Positions 8,681-17,035 of a stretch of 64,000 nt of DNA are shown piece after piece. Location of the stretch: the NCBI RefSeq assembly GCF_014207705.1, contig NZ_JACHIU010000001.1, forward strand, positions 3,588,501 to 3,652,500, in the 5' to 3' direction. Each line of letters begins with the position of its first letter. Within the stretch, counting starts at the first letter, position 1. Both the position numbers and the translations under genes were made by a program. Under the pieces are notes generated by a model that saw only the letters and a list, made by a program, of their open reading frames with translations, was not told the origin of the DNA and did not search any database. Source of the stretch: Sphaerisporangium rubeum. Lineage in GTDB: Bacteria; Actinomycetota; Actinomycetes; Streptosporangiales; Streptosporangiaceae.

Positions 8681-9028
8681 TCAGACGCGCGTCGGGGTGG
8701 CGGCGCGGTTCTGCAGGGACGTCCAGAGTGCGACGAGTACGGTCACGGCGCCGGCGAGCCACGCCGTCCACGCCGCGGCCTGTGTGCCGTCGAACCCGAA
8801 GGCCCAGGGTGAGACGACGAGCAGCGCGCCGAACGCGGCGGTCACCCACAGGCTCGCGCCACCCGCTCCGAGCAGGCCCCACAGGCCCGAGATCAGCAGC
8901 AGCACCCCGAGCGCCAGCAACGGCAGCGCGGCGTCCGCGACACCATTGGCCCAGACGAACACGGCGACCACCGCGACCAGACCCGCGAGGAACGCGACGA
9001 CGTCGGACAAGGACTTCGTGAGATCCAT
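8681..9028 (-). CDS. SPW-repeat integral membrane protein
   Basis: A 115-residue membrane protein with about four hydrophobic helices and the signature VVSPWAFGF (SPW motif) near residue 83. The ATG at 9028 is chosen because GGGAGGG lies upstream; earlier in-frame starts overlap the operator side. SPW proteins are uncharacterised small membrane proteins, often next to TetR regulators. Here the matching TetR gene survives only in the other copy of the duplication, about 1.8 kb away. The upstream region carries a perfect 18-bp palindrome. Confidence 0.8.
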   Translation of the reverse strand: MDLTKSLSDVVAFLAGLVAVVAVFVWANGVADAALPLLALGVLLLISGLWGLLGAGGASLWVTAAFGALLVVSPWAFGFDGTQAAAWTAWLAGAVTVLVALWTSLQNRAATPTRV

Positions 9029-9081
9029 CGGCTTTCCCTCCCAGCACGTGAAAGCGTCGTGGACCCTGAGAGTCATCCTTG

Positions 9082-9099
9082 ATTGACCGGCCGGTCAAT
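9082..9099. promoter_or_regulatory. Perfect 18-bp palindrome, likely TetR operator
   Basis: ATTGACCGGCCGGTCAAT, fully symmetric, 54 bp upstream of the SPW start. The length and symmetry suit a TetR-family dimer, and the nearby TetR (6264-6920) is the obvious candidate. Confidence 0.65.
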
Positions 9100-9335
9100 G
9101 TACGCCACCGTTACTTTCTGCTCACTGAGGGCGACGGGGCCGTTGTGAGACGCATGATGTTCCCCCTCCGCGGACGGCCGTGCACCGGACGCCGATCCGG
9201 CGCTCGGTGGCACTAGCGTCTGCTCGCGGACGCCGCGGTTCTTGACTGTCCGCGCCACGTCCTTGCCTGTCCGTGCACGATCCGGCGGTCAGGCCCTGGA
9301 ACGCGACGGCCGGCCTCGTCTTTCCCGGCACGAGA
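9100..9335. other. Intergenic region with no gene seen
   Basis: No frame here has convincing coding character or a conserved product. It presumably holds the upstream promoter elements of the SPW gene. Confidence 0.4.
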
Positions 9336-9369
9336 ACACCCACCCGCGGCGACGGCCGCGGGTGGGTGT
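9336..9369. terminator. Terminator hairpin
   Basis: A perfect 14-bp stem (9336-9349 with 9356-9369) and a 6-nt loop, 47 bp downstream of the stop of the small secreted protein on the minus strand. Confidence 0.8.
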
Positions 9370-9415
9370 GCGGTGGCCTGTGGTCCGGGGTCACCGGCCG
9401 GTCAGCGGATGCGGC

Positions 9416-9832
9416 TCACCACCAGGCCGTGGCGTTGCCGCTGCTGCAGGGGCCCGTCGACATGCAGGCGCGGAAGGCCCGGCTGGAACTGTTGCTGGTC
9501 GGATAGCCGGCGGTGTAGTTGCGGTTGCCGGCGCGGTAGTACGAGTACCCGTCCGGAGAGCGGTCGCCATTGGTGTCCACCTCGAAGCGGATGTACTCGC
9601 TCCCGTCGTAGTTCAGGATCCGTCCCCAGCCGTGCTGCGTGCCGTCGCAGTTCCCGTAACGCACTTGGATGGTGCGGCCGGAGACGATGCGGCTCACCGC
9701 GGTGGCGGCTCCCGTACACGAGTTGGGGTCGCTGTACCACGAGGCGGCATTCGCCGACCCGGCGGTCACAAGGGACGCGGCGAATGCCAGCGCAGCGATC
9801 CCCGTCAATCCGAATTTACCTTTCAGCGACAT
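9416..9832 (-). CDS. Small secreted protein of unknown function
   Basis: A 138-residue protein with a clear Sec signal peptide (MSLKGKFGLTGIAALAF..., cleavage about SANA-AS). The mature part has about 105 residues, four Cys and many Tyr/Trp/Asn/Gly residues, ending GNATAWW. I do not recognise a family. The composition suggests a small disulfide-stabilised extracellular protein. The ATG at 9832 is supported by AGGGGAT just upstream. Single gene with its own terminator. Confidence 0.75.
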   Translation of the reverse strand: MSLKGKFGLTGIAALAFAASLVTAGSANAASWYSDPNSCTGAATAVSRIVSGRTIQVRYGNCDGTQHGWGRILNYDGSEYIRFEVDTNGDRSPDGYSYYRAGNRNYTAGYPTSNSSSRAFRACMSTGPCSSGNATAWW

Positions 9833-10042
9833 AACCGATCCCCTGTCCATAATGGCGCTCTGGTGTGCAGGTGCGCCGATTTGGTGCTTAATGGGGATTC
9901 TTGCTGTCGTAGTACCGGCTGTCGTTGACGGTCCGCGACACCCGGTTGACGAAGCGTGCCAATCGCCTCGCCACGAGTCGAACGCGCGAGCCCCCCGCCG
10001 GGACCGTCATCCGGCCGGTTCCGGCGGGGTCGCCGGGAGAGG

Positions 10043-10378
10043 TCAGGCCGTGCGGACCTCGACCTTCTTGGGGGAGTCGAGGGCGGGCCGGGTGCCGTCC
10101 AGAACTGAGGCGGCGGCGTCGCCGTTGAGCGCGGCCACTACCTGCGCGGCGGTGCTGGACACCGCGCCGGCCGCGTCACCGGCGAGCCCGACGGTGACGT
10201 CCTTGCCGGTCACCGCGACGGTGAGCGGGCTGGACGGCGCGGCACGCGCGGCGAGCGCGACGGTGACGTCGTCGCCGCCTTCGTGGCCGTAGGCCTTGGA
10301 GGTGACGTGGAGCGTGCCCGCGGCGGTGGCGCCGAACTCCGCGGCGCGGACGGTTCTCGCGGTGCGAGAGTTCCTCAT
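10043..10378 (-). CDS. Small protein with phage-structural-like repeat
   Basis: A 111-residue protein starting at ATG 10378 behind GGAGGA. The core reads as a chain of short beta strands with a SSTAAQVVAALNGDAAAS segment. It resembles a motif found in phage tail or sheath-type structural proteins (pattern VTVxLATDAAGAITSTAAEVxAAINA). I see no other phage genes nearby, so this is a stand-alone domain of unknown role. The family link is from memory of the motif, not from a search. Confidence 0.6.
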   Translation of the reverse strand: MRNSRTARTVRAAEFGATAAGTLHVTSKAYGHEGGDDVTVALAARAAPSSPLTVAVTGKDVTVGLAGDAAGAVSSTAAQVVAALNGDAAASVLDGTRPALDSPKKVEVRTA

Positions 10379-10738
10379 CGAACGTTTTCCTCCGGTCGGC
10401 GCGCGTGGCCGCGGGGGAGGGGCGGCCCTGAGGGGATGCGCGCGGATGCTGTGGAGTCTTCGGCGGGTGAGGATCTTCGTCAAGCCCTGAATGGCATGTT
10501 CCGCGTAGTTTCGTGCTGTTAGAGGGCTGTAGTACGAAATTCTGTGACATACCATTCTGCAACCCTTCAAACTGGATATTTGGCGCCTCTGCGGAGGGTT
10601 GTCCCTCCGCCATTCCTGAGCCGGACGTGAGGTGGCAAAGTCATCACACAAACAGGTGTCAACGTGATCAGAGCGGGCACGCGGATTGTCGGCTGGCCCG
10701 CTCGCCGGCCGTGCCACGTCACTCTCACGGGGATCGCC
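10379..10738. other. Divergent promoter region, locally AT-rich
   Basis: It separates the minus-strand 111-residue protein from the plus-strand WhiB operon. The stretch 10490-10660 is clearly less GC-rich than its surroundings, as expected for promoters. No gene is supported. Confidence 0.4.
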
Positions 10739-11050
10739 ATGGTCATGCACGACACCGTCACCGCGGTGCACCGGCCGCCGGCCGGGCCCGCCATCGCCTG
10801 GCTGGTCCGTGCCGCCTGCCGCGGCGAGGACCCCGAGTTGTTCTTCCCCATCTCGGCGAAGGGACCCGGTCACGCGCAGCACGAACGGGCCAAGTCGATC
10901 TGCCGGCGCTGCCCGGTGCGCACGCCGTGCCTGGAGTACGCGGTGCGGTGGCGCGAGGAACACGGCATCTGGGGTGGCACCGACCCCGAGGAGAGAAGGA
11001 CGACGCCGTTCCACGCGGTGCGGCGGCTCGGCGGAGGGGAGCACCGATGA
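10739..11050 (+). CDS. WhiB-family iron-sulfur transcription factor
   Basis: A 103-residue protein with the four WhiB cysteines in order: AACRGEDPELFF, then SICRRCPVRTPC, and the turn GIWGGTDPEERR that precedes the basic C-terminal helix. These cysteines bind a redox/NO-sensitive [4Fe-4S] cluster and the protein acts with the sigma-A region 4 in known members. The ATG at 10739 has CACGGGGA upstream; the ATG at 10745 is an alternative. It overlaps the next gene by ATGA and so is translationally coupled to it. Confidence 0.9.
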   Translation: MVMHDTVTAVHRPPAGPAIAWLVRAACRGEDPELFFPISAKGPGHAQHERAKSICRRCPVRTPCLEYAVRWREEHGIWGGTDPEERRTTPFHAVRRLGGGEHR

Positions 11051-11445
11051 GCGAGACGGCGGCGCGGCCCGGCCGGCCGCAGGGGCTGGACGACGGGACC
11101 GTCGAGGCGCTCGGCAAGCTGTCGGAGGCGCTGGAGACCGCCGAACGGGCCAGGGGACACCTGTACGCGTTCCACCAGCTCACCGGCCGCGCGCACAACA
11201 TGCTCGCCGAGGCCGTGGAGATGCTGCGCGCCGCCGGTCACGACGGTGAGGCGGACGTGATACGCGGCGACCTGCTCGGCAGGGACGTGCTGCCGGGACG
11301 CTGGACGTACCAGATCGTCGAGGAGTACGACGACGGGTACCGCCGCACGTTCCTGGAGGTCGAGGAGCTGATCCGCATGCGGCTCGCCGGAGGCCGGCGG
11401 CACATCTACGAGGAGGAGATGAAGGAACGCTTCCGGTCGCCGTGA
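11047..11445 (+). CDS. WhiB-coupled conserved small protein
   Basis: A 132-residue soluble, highly charged and mainly helical protein. The start ATG overlaps the WhiB stop (ATGA), so the two are made together. Features: helical N-terminal half (LSEALETAERARGHLYAFHQL), a middle WTYQIVEEYDDGYRR segment, and a basic/acidic C-terminus. I do not recognise a named domain. The tight coupling suggests a partner or modulator of the WhiB protein (inference). Confidence 0.75.
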   Translation: MSETAARPGRPQGLDDGTVEALGKLSEALETAERARGHLYAFHQLTGRAHNMLAEAVEMLRAAGHDGEADVIRGDLLGRDVLPGRWTYQIVEEYDDGYRRTFLEVEELIRMRLAGGRRHIYEEEMKERFRSP

Positions 11446-11449
11446 CCGC

Positions 11450-12343
11450 CTACTTCAGCGCGCCGGCGGTGAGACCGGCCTGGATCTGCCGCTGGAACAC
11501 GGTGTAGACGGCGAGCATCGGCAGGATCGCCATGCCGAGCGCGGCGAACAGCGCGGCCCAGTCGGCGTCGTACCCGGCGGCCGTCGAGATGTCGGCGATG
11601 CCTTGCGTGAGCACCCATTTGTCCTTGGCCTGGCCGCTGAGCAGCACCAGCGGGATCTGGTACTGGTTCCACTGGCCGAGCACGTTGAAGATCGTGATGC
11701 TGACCACGCCGGGCCTGGCCATCGGCAGCATGATCTGGAAGAACACCCGCGCGTGCGAGGCGCCGTCCACGAACGCCGCCTCCGCGACCGCGCCGGGAAG
11801 CGTGCGGAAGAACGCCGTCAGGAAGAACACCGTGAACGGCAGCGAGTACGCGACGTACACCAGCACGAGGCCGCCGTGGGTGTCGAGCCCGATGAACGGC
11901 CCCACCACCGGCAGCGTCCCGGTGTTGCGCACCACGAAGAACAGCGGCGTGAGCGCCAGGTACACCGGGAACGCCAGGCCCGACACGAACAGCAGGTAGA
12001 CGGCCCGCGACCCCCGGAAGCGGTACCGCGCCAGCACGTACGCCGCCATCGACCCGAGCAGCATGGTGCCGGCCGTCCCGAACGCCACCACGACGACGCT
12101 GTTCAGCATGTACCGGCCCACGTGCGCCTGGTCCCACGCGCGGACCCAGTTGTCCAGGCGCACGGTCGCCGGCAGCGACCACGCCGACCCGAAGATCTCG
12201 TCCTCGCTCTTGACCGACGCCAGGAACGTCCACACGATCGGCACCGCCACCAGCAGCGTCCACACCACCAGCGCCACATGCGACAACACCGAGAGCGGCC
12301 CGAGCCGGGCCCGGCGCAGCGAGCGAGCGGTGTGCGTGGTCAC
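11450..12343 (-). CDS. ngcG: Carbohydrate ABC transporter permease (NgcG/MalG type)
   Basis: About 298 residues, six predicted membrane helices, and the MalG-type EAA loop (EAAFVDGASHARVFFQIMLP) that docks on the ATPase. It is the third component of the uptake system with ngcE and ngcF. A GTG at 12343 is preferred: in the pre-insertion order it would directly follow the ngcF stop (TGA-GTG). A TnpB element now separates it from ngcF and places the element's left end immediately upstream, so its translation coupling and operon transcription are probably disturbed. No ATPase gene is in the operon; a shared MsiK-type ATPase is usual (family knowledge). Confidence 0.85.
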   Translation of the reverse strand: MTTHTARSLRRARLGPLSVLSHVALVVWTLLVAVPIVWTFLASVKSEDEIFGSAWSLPATVRLDNWVRAWDQAHVGRYMLNSVVVVAFGTAGTMLLGSMAAYVLARYRFRGSRAVYLLFVSGLAFPVYLALTPLFFVVRNTGTLPVVGPFIGLDTHGGLVLVYVAYSLPFTVFFLTAFFRTLPGAVAEAAFVDGASHARVFFQIMLPMARPGVVSITIFNVLGQWNQYQIPLVLLSGQAKDKWVLTQGIADISTAAGYDADWAALFAALGMAILPMLAVYTVFQRQIQAGLTAGALK

Positions 12344-12453
12344 CAACTACCTACAGGCTGGAGGCCCGGCCCGTCAGGGCGGGGAGGAAAGTCGGAACGG
12401 TCGGACGCTCTGATCTCCCGGTTTTGTCGGTGAGGGTCGGTAGGTTGATCGGC

Positions 12454-13647
12454 ATGTCCCGCTACCGCCTTCAGCCGTCGCCCGCCCAAGAGGCAGCGTT
12501 GCTGGAGCATTGCGGGCATGCCCGGTTCGTGTGGAACCTCGCCGTTGAGCAGCACGCGCACTGGAAACCGGGCCGGAAAAGCGCGCCGGGGTTCGCCGAG
12601 CAGTGCCGCCAGCTCACCCAGGCGCGCCAGGCGAACCCATGGCTCGCGGCCGGATCGGTGATGGTCCAGCAGCAGGCGCTCAAGGACTTCCACCAGGCCT
12701 TGGCCAATTTCTTCGGCAAGACCCACAAGCGCCCGACATGGCGAAAGCGCGGCCAGGGCGAGGGGTTCCGGATCGTCGCGGTCAGATCCGGTGACGTGCG
12801 CCGGCTGTCCCGTAACGTCGGCGAGGTGAAGATCCCCAAGGTGGGATGGGTTCGCTTCCGGTGGTCGCGGCCCGTCCCCGAGGACGCGAAGTCGTTCCGG
12901 GTGACCTGCGACCCCGCGGGCCGCTGGCATGTTGCCTTCGCGGTGATCCCCGATCCGGTCCCCGCGCCGGGCACCGGCCAGGTCGTCGGCGTGGACCGTG
13001 GCGTCGCGGTCAGCGCCGCCTTGTCCACCGGGGAACTCCTCAACACGCCGGCGCTGCGGGACACCGAGAAGACGCGGCTGCTTCGACTCCAGCGGAAGCT
13101 GGCACGGGCCAGACGTGGATCGAACCGGCGTGGCCGGGTGAAACTGGCCATCGCCAAGCTCAAGGCACGCGAAGGCGACCGGCGCCGGGAATGGGTGGAG
13201 CAGACCAGCACCAGCCTGGCCCGCCGGTTCGACGTCATCGCTGTTGAAGACCTCAAGGTCAAGAACCTGACCCGGTCGGCGAAGGGCACCGTCGAAACTC
13301 CAGGCAAGAACGTCCGGCAGAAGGCCGGACTCAACCGGGGCATTCTCGCCGCCGGATGGGGCCGGCTTGTTGAACGGCTGGAGCACAAGGCTCCCGGCCG
13401 CCTGATGAAGGTCAACCCCGCGTACACGAGCCAGCGGTGCTCGGCGTGCGGAATCGTCGATGCCAAGTCGCGCGAGAGTCAAGCCGTCTTCGCCTGCCGA
13501 TCCTGCGGATACGCCGCCAACGCCGATGTCAACGCGGCCAGGAACATCCGGCACGCCGCAGGGCATGCGGTGTCTGCGCGGGGAGGCCCAGCGTTGGCTG
13601 AGCCTGTGAACCGCGAACCTCAACGCAACCTCCTCCTCGTGAGGTAG
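12454..13647 (+). CDS. tnpB: RNA-guided nuclease TnpB
   Basis: A 397-residue protein. The split RuvC site is intact: Asp181 (VVGVDRG), Glu265 (AVEDLKV) and Asp358 (NADVNAARN). The zinc finger is CSAC...CRSC (Cys 329, 332, 348, 351). The N-terminal region (LQPSPAQEAALLEHCGHARF, WKPGRKSAPGF) matches the OrfB/TnpB recognition lobe. The size is usual for the family. It is a predicted RNA-guided DNA endonuclease that cuts the empty donor site and so favours retention of the element. The ATG at 12454 fits the family N-terminus; an earlier GTG/ATG region is possible. Confidence 0.9.
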   Translation: MSRYRLQPSPAQEAALLEHCGHARFVWNLAVEQHAHWKPGRKSAPGFAEQCRQLTQARQANPWLAAGSVMVQQQALKDFHQALANFFGKTHKRPTWRKRGQGEGFRIVAVRSGDVRRLSRNVGEVKIPKVGWVRFRWSRPVPEDAKSFRVTCDPAGRWHVAFAVIPDPVPAPGTGQVVGVDRGVAVSAALSTGELLNTPALRDTEKTRLLRLQRKLARARRGSNRRGRVKLAIAKLKAREGDRRREWVEQTSTSLARRFDVIAVEDLKVKNLTRSAKGTVETPGKNVRQKAGLNRGILAAGWGRLVERLEHKAPGRLMKVNPAYTSQRCSACGIVDAKSRESQAVFACRSCGYAANADVNAARNIRHAAGHAVSARGGPALAEPVNREPQRNLLLVR

Positions 13648-13690
13648 CTGCCGTTGGAATCCCCCGCCTTCAGGCGGGGGAGGACGTCAA
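13560..13690 (+). ncRNA. Candidate omega RNA (reRNA) of TnpB
   Basis: In characterised TnpB systems the guide scaffold overlaps the 3' end of tnpB and ends at the right end of the element, with the guide read from the flanking DNA. Here the scaffold would end with the TTCA-loop hairpin and GGACGTCAA at 13690. The guide would begin TCAGTACTCG at 13691, inside the 3' end of ngcF. The 5' end is approximate. Confidence 0.55.
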
Positions 13691-14617
13691 TCAGTACTCG
13701 ATCCGCTCGCGCCGCGACAGCCGCAGGGCCAGCGCCGCGAAACCGACGGTGAAGAAGAACAGCACCACCCCTATCGCCGAGGCGTAACCGAACTTGAAGT
13801 ACTGGAACGCGTTGCGGTAGATCTCGGCCGCCATCACCGTCGTGGAATGGTCGGGGCCCCCGTGCTCGGCCGTCATCACCCATACGATCGCGAACACGTC
13901 CAGCGCGGCGATGCCGAGATAGATCCAGCCGACTTGAACGGTGTCCCGCAGCAGCGGCAGCGTCACCCGGAAGAACACCTGCCGCCGTCCCGCGCCGTCG
14001 ATCCGCGCCGCCTCGTACAGCTCACGCGGCACCGACGCCATGCCGGCCGAGAACAGCACCACGTAGAACCCGACGGCCTGCCACACCAGCACCCCGAGGA
14101 TCGACCACAGCGCCACCCCCGGGTCGGCCAGGAACCCCACCGGTTCCAGGCCGAGCGCCATCAGCGGCGCGTTCAGCATGCCGGCGGCGTCCGGCCGGAA
14201 CACCTGCTGGAACAGCACCGCCACGATCGCGACCGCCAGCACCTGCGGGAAGAAGAACACCACCCGGTAGAACCGTGCTCCCCGCACGCCGCCGGACCCG
14301 GGGCCGCCGTCGTTCAGCAGGAACGCGAAGAACAAGGCCACCACGACGGTGAGCACCGGCAGCAGGACCAGCAGCAGCGCGTTGTGCCGCACCGCCGTCC
14401 AGAACACCCCGTCGCCGGACAGCCGCCGGAAGTTGTCCAGCCCCACGAACCTCGGCTCGGCGCTCACCCCCCGCCAGTCGGTCAGCGCGATCGAGAACGC
14501 CTGCGCGTACGGCGAGATCACGTACACGCCGTACAGCAGCAGCGGCAGCGCGAGGAAACCGATGACGAACCGCGCTCTGGCGAACGCGGCGGGCCTCGCC
14601 GCCGGCCGGAACCGCAT
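13691..14617 (-). CDS. ngcF: Carbohydrate ABC transporter permease (NgcF/MalF type)
   Basis: A 308-residue protein with about six membrane helices and the MalF-type EAA loop (YEAARIDGAGRRQVFFRVTLP). It lies 12 nt downstream of ngcE and starts at ATG 14617 behind AGGGGG. Its stop codon is the first base triplet outside the right end of the TnpB element, so the coding sequence is intact but the operon downstream of it is interrupted. Confidence 0.88.
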   Translation of the reverse strand: MRFRPAARPAAFARARFVIGFLALPLLLYGVYVISPYAQAFSIALTDWRGVSAEPRFVGLDNFRRLSGDGVFWTAVRHNALLLVLLPVLTVVVALFFAFLLNDGGPGSGGVRGARFYRVVFFFPQVLAVAIVAVLFQQVFRPDAAGMLNAPLMALGLEPVGFLADPGVALWSILGVLVWQAVGFYVVLFSAGMASVPRELYEAARIDGAGRRQVFFRVTLPLLRDTVQVGWIYLGIAALDVFAIVWVMTAEHGGPDHSTTVMAAEIYRNAFQYFKFGYASAIGVVLFFFTVGFAALALRLSRRERIEY

Positions 14618-14629
14618 CGCGTCCCCCTC

Positions 14630-16036
14630 TCAGCGGGTGAACTTCTTCACCGAGGAGTCGGCTTTGACGGCGTCGGCCTTGCGCTGCAACCGGTCGGCCC
14701 ACTCGGCGGGCTTCAACCGGCCCGCCATGAGCTGACCGGTCGCCGCGGCCACCTCGTCGTGCAGTTCCTGGTACCACTGCCGGAACCGGAAGTACGTGAC
14801 GTTCGGCCCGGCCGTCTTCAGCGCCGCCGCCGCGCTGGTCAGGCCCGGTGTGAGCGTGCGGCCCTCCGCCGCGCCCTTCACGACCGTCAGGGTGCTGACC
14901 ATCTCGGTGAAGCGGCCCGAGCCCTGCTTGGAGAGCATGGCCCGCATGTACTCCACCCCAGCGAGCGGGTTGGCCGACCGTGCCGCCACGAAGTACTCCT
15001 CGCCGGGCCGCGAGTGCAGCGTGCCGTACGGCAGCGCGTCGGACGAGGTGAACGACGGCAGCGGGAACATGGCGTACCCGAAGTCCGGCGGCGTGGTGTC
15101 CTTCTGCTCGTTCTCCAGCCACGACCCGCACGGCAGCATCGCCACCTGGTACTTGTTGTGCGCCGTCTGCGTCTGGATGTGGTCCAGGCCGCTCGTGCCG
15201 CGCATCAGGAACCGCGCGCCGAGGTCGGCGAACGCGCCGGCCGCCGTCACCACCGGCCCGGCCTTCCACGCGCCGTCCGCCAGGTTGTCGAGGTTCCGCA
15301 GGACCTCGGCGCCTCCGATCTTGGCGGCCAGCGTGAGGATGGTCTCGTAGATGTAGAACGGATGCTTCCCGGCGTACGTGAACGGCGCCGCCTTCCCCGA
15401 GTCCTTGATCGTCTGGCAGAGCGCGGTGAACGCGTCCCACGTCTCCGGCACCTCCCAGCCGTTCTCCTTGAACAGCTTCGTGGAGTACCAGATGCCCCAC
15501 ACCGTGCTCGCGTAGTTGAGCACACAGAACTTGCCGTCATAGGTGCCGACCTCCACGGCCGACGGCAGGATCGTGTCCCGCACCGGAACCGCCGGGTCGT
15601 CCCAGCTCGGCGCGTCCAGCAGCGGCCCGAGGTCCTGCAGCTGGCCGTCCTGCGCCAGCGCGCCGAAGTCCATGGCCCCGGCCCCGGAGTTGTTCACGAA
15701 CTCCGGCGGGTCACCCCCGGCGAACCTCGGCTGGAGCGTCTTGGCGATCTCCTTGGTGGCCGTGTGCTTGATCCGCACCCCCGGGTGCTTCCCCGCGAAC
15801 AACGGCTGGTGCACCTGCCGCGCGTACGCGTCCCCGAACCCGCCGTCGAAGATGACCACCTCGAACGGCCGGTCCTCGGGGATGCCGAGCGGGTTGTCCC
15901 GCGACGTGGCCCCCGCCGACGGCGCCGGCGACGGAGCGGGACCCGCCGGGGTGGCGCACGACGCGACCGGCGCGAGCAGCCCGGCGAGCGCCGCGGCGCG
16001 CAGCAGTTCGCGCCGGGAGAACGTGGTGTCCGTCAT
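14630..16036 (-). CDS. ngcE: Sugar ABC transporter substrate-binding lipoprotein (NgcE-like)
   Basis: A 468-residue protein. The N-terminus shows a twin-arginine motif (SRRELLRAAALAG) and a lipobox LAPVASC, so it is a lipid-anchored, probably Tat-exported binding protein. The body matches the NgcE family (N-acetylglucosamine/chitobiose binding) as I know it: PLGIPEDRPFEVVIF, LQPRFAGGDPPEFV, LNYASTVWGIWYS, CGSWLENE and SSVKKFTR at the end. The ATG at 16036 has GGAGG upstream. First transport gene of the operon, 35 nt after the SIS gene. Substrate specificity within chitin sugars is inference. Confidence 0.85.
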   Translation of the reverse strand: MTDTTFSRRELLRAAALAGLLAPVASCATPAGPAPSPAPSAGATSRDNPLGIPEDRPFEVVIFDGGFGDAYARQVHQPLFAGKHPGVRIKHTATKEIAKTLQPRFAGGDPPEFVNNSGAGAMDFGALAQDGQLQDLGPLLDAPSWDDPAVPVRDTILPSAVEVGTYDGKFCVLNYASTVWGIWYSTKLFKENGWEVPETWDAFTALCQTIKDSGKAAPFTYAGKHPFYIYETILTLAAKIGGAEVLRNLDNLADGAWKAGPVVTAAGAFADLGARFLMRGTSGLDHIQTQTAHNKYQVAMLPCGSWLENEQKDTTPPDFGYAMFPLPSFTSSDALPYGTLHSRPGEEYFVAARSANPLAGVEYMRAMLSKQGSGRFTEMVSTLTVVKGAAEGRTLTPGLTSAAAALKTAGPNVTYFRFRQWYQELHDEVAAATGQLMAGRLKPAEWADRLQRKADAVKADSSVKKFTR

Positions 16037-16071
16037 GGGGCCTCCTGGGGGTAAGGCGTGACGCGAAAGGG

Positions 16072-16821
16072 TCACCCGCCGCGGCGGATACGACCGGCGT
16101 ACCGGGCCTCCAGCGCGCGGTTGTGCTCGTCGCCGTCGGCGACGTTGGACGAGCGGTACACCGGCGGCGTCTCCCCGGCGGCCAGCAGCGCGGCGACCAC
16201 CTCGGCCACCACCATCTGCGCCAGCAGCGCCGACGTGATCGTCGACACCGCGCCGGTCGCGCCGCCGCCGGGGAGCGGCAGCACCGCGTCGCCGTACGGC
16301 GCGCCGTTGTCCAGCACCACGTCGGCGAGGTCGAGCAGCTTCAGGCCCGAGGGGTGCCGCGAGGTCATCTCGTTGCTGTGCCGCACCGAGGTCAGCGCCA
16401 CCAGCGGATGGCCGCGCTCCTTGACGATGGACGCCAGCTCCACGACCGAGCCGTTGACCCCCGAGCTCGAAATGATCACGAAGGTGTCGTGCGGCCCCAC
16501 CGGCGCCAGCTCGAACACCCGCCGCGCCACCGACGGATCACGTTCCAGCTCCGGCCCGAGCACCGACACCGGCTCCCCGCCGTACAGCACCAGATCACGC
16601 AGCGCCAGGCGGTTCGACGGCACCAGCCCTCCGGCCCGGCCCGCGATCTCCATCGCGATCGCCTCGGAATGTCCCGACCCGAACGCCTGCACCACCCCAC
16701 CGGCACGCAGGCACCTCAGCAGCGACTCCGCCGCCGCACGCACCGCGCCGGCCTGGCTCCCGGCGACCTCCCGCGTGAGCGCCTGCACCCGCTCGGCGTA
16801 GGCGGCGCCGCTGATGTCCAC
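16072..16821 (-). CDS. SIS-domain phosphosugar-binding protein
   Basis: About 249 residues with a sugar isomerase (SIS) fold: VVQAFGSGHSEAIAMEIAGRAGG near the N-terminus (phosphosugar loop) and VIISSSGVNGSVVELA. This is the UPF0309/MurQ-AgaS-like type rather than a full GlmS. It is the first gene of the ngc operon, so a role in handling the imported amino sugar after phosphorylation is likely (inference). The GTG at 16821 is chosen for the GAGGAGCGG upstream; a longer version from 16857 is possible. Confidence 0.78.
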   Translation of the reverse strand: MDISGAAYAERVQALTREVAGSQAGAVRAAAESLLRCLRAGGVVQAFGSGHSEAIAMEIAGRAGGLVPSNRLALRDLVLYGGEPVSVLGPELERDPSVARRVFELAPVGPHDTFVIISSSGVNGSVVELASIVKERGHPLVALTSVRHSNEMTSRHPSGLKLLDLADVVLDNGAPYGDAVLPLPGGGATGAVSTITSALLAQMVVAEVVAALLAAGETPPVYRSSNVADGDEHNRALEARYAGRIRRGG

Positions 16822-17035
16822 GTCGTCTCCGCTCCTCGTGAGGGTTCCTTTCACCACACGACCCTGTCATGAAAATATTCACCATCCGCGGACCGTAATC
16901 AAGAGGCACCCCGATCCCGTTCCGGACACCTCGGCCCGGCCGGCATACCGGAGCACCGCACTCCGGACACCTCGACCCGGCACGGGATACTGGGGGAGCC
17001 GCACATCCCGCGGCACCGGCTCGACAGGGGGCACC

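Larger units (their letters stand above)
12344..13690 (+). mobile_element. TnpB-only IS200/IS605-group element
   Basis: A 1.35-kb insertion lying exactly between ngcF and ngcG. The left end carries a subterminal hairpin around 12366-12381 (GCCCGGCCCGTCAGGGCGGGG, one mismatch). The right end has a perfect 9-bp hairpin with a TTCA loop (13660-13681) and ends GGACGTCAA. There is no tnpA, so it cannot move on its own. No target duplication is seen, as expected for this group. Boundaries are inferred: removing 12344-13690 rejoins ngcF and ngcG as ...TAC TGA GTG ACC..., a clean stop-start junction. Confidence 0.8.

Noticed and set aside
13847-16054. Long plus-strand open frame (about 735 codons) opposite ngcF and ngcE
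   Set aside because: Antisense shadow of two well-supported transporter genes; composition is typical of a shadow frame.
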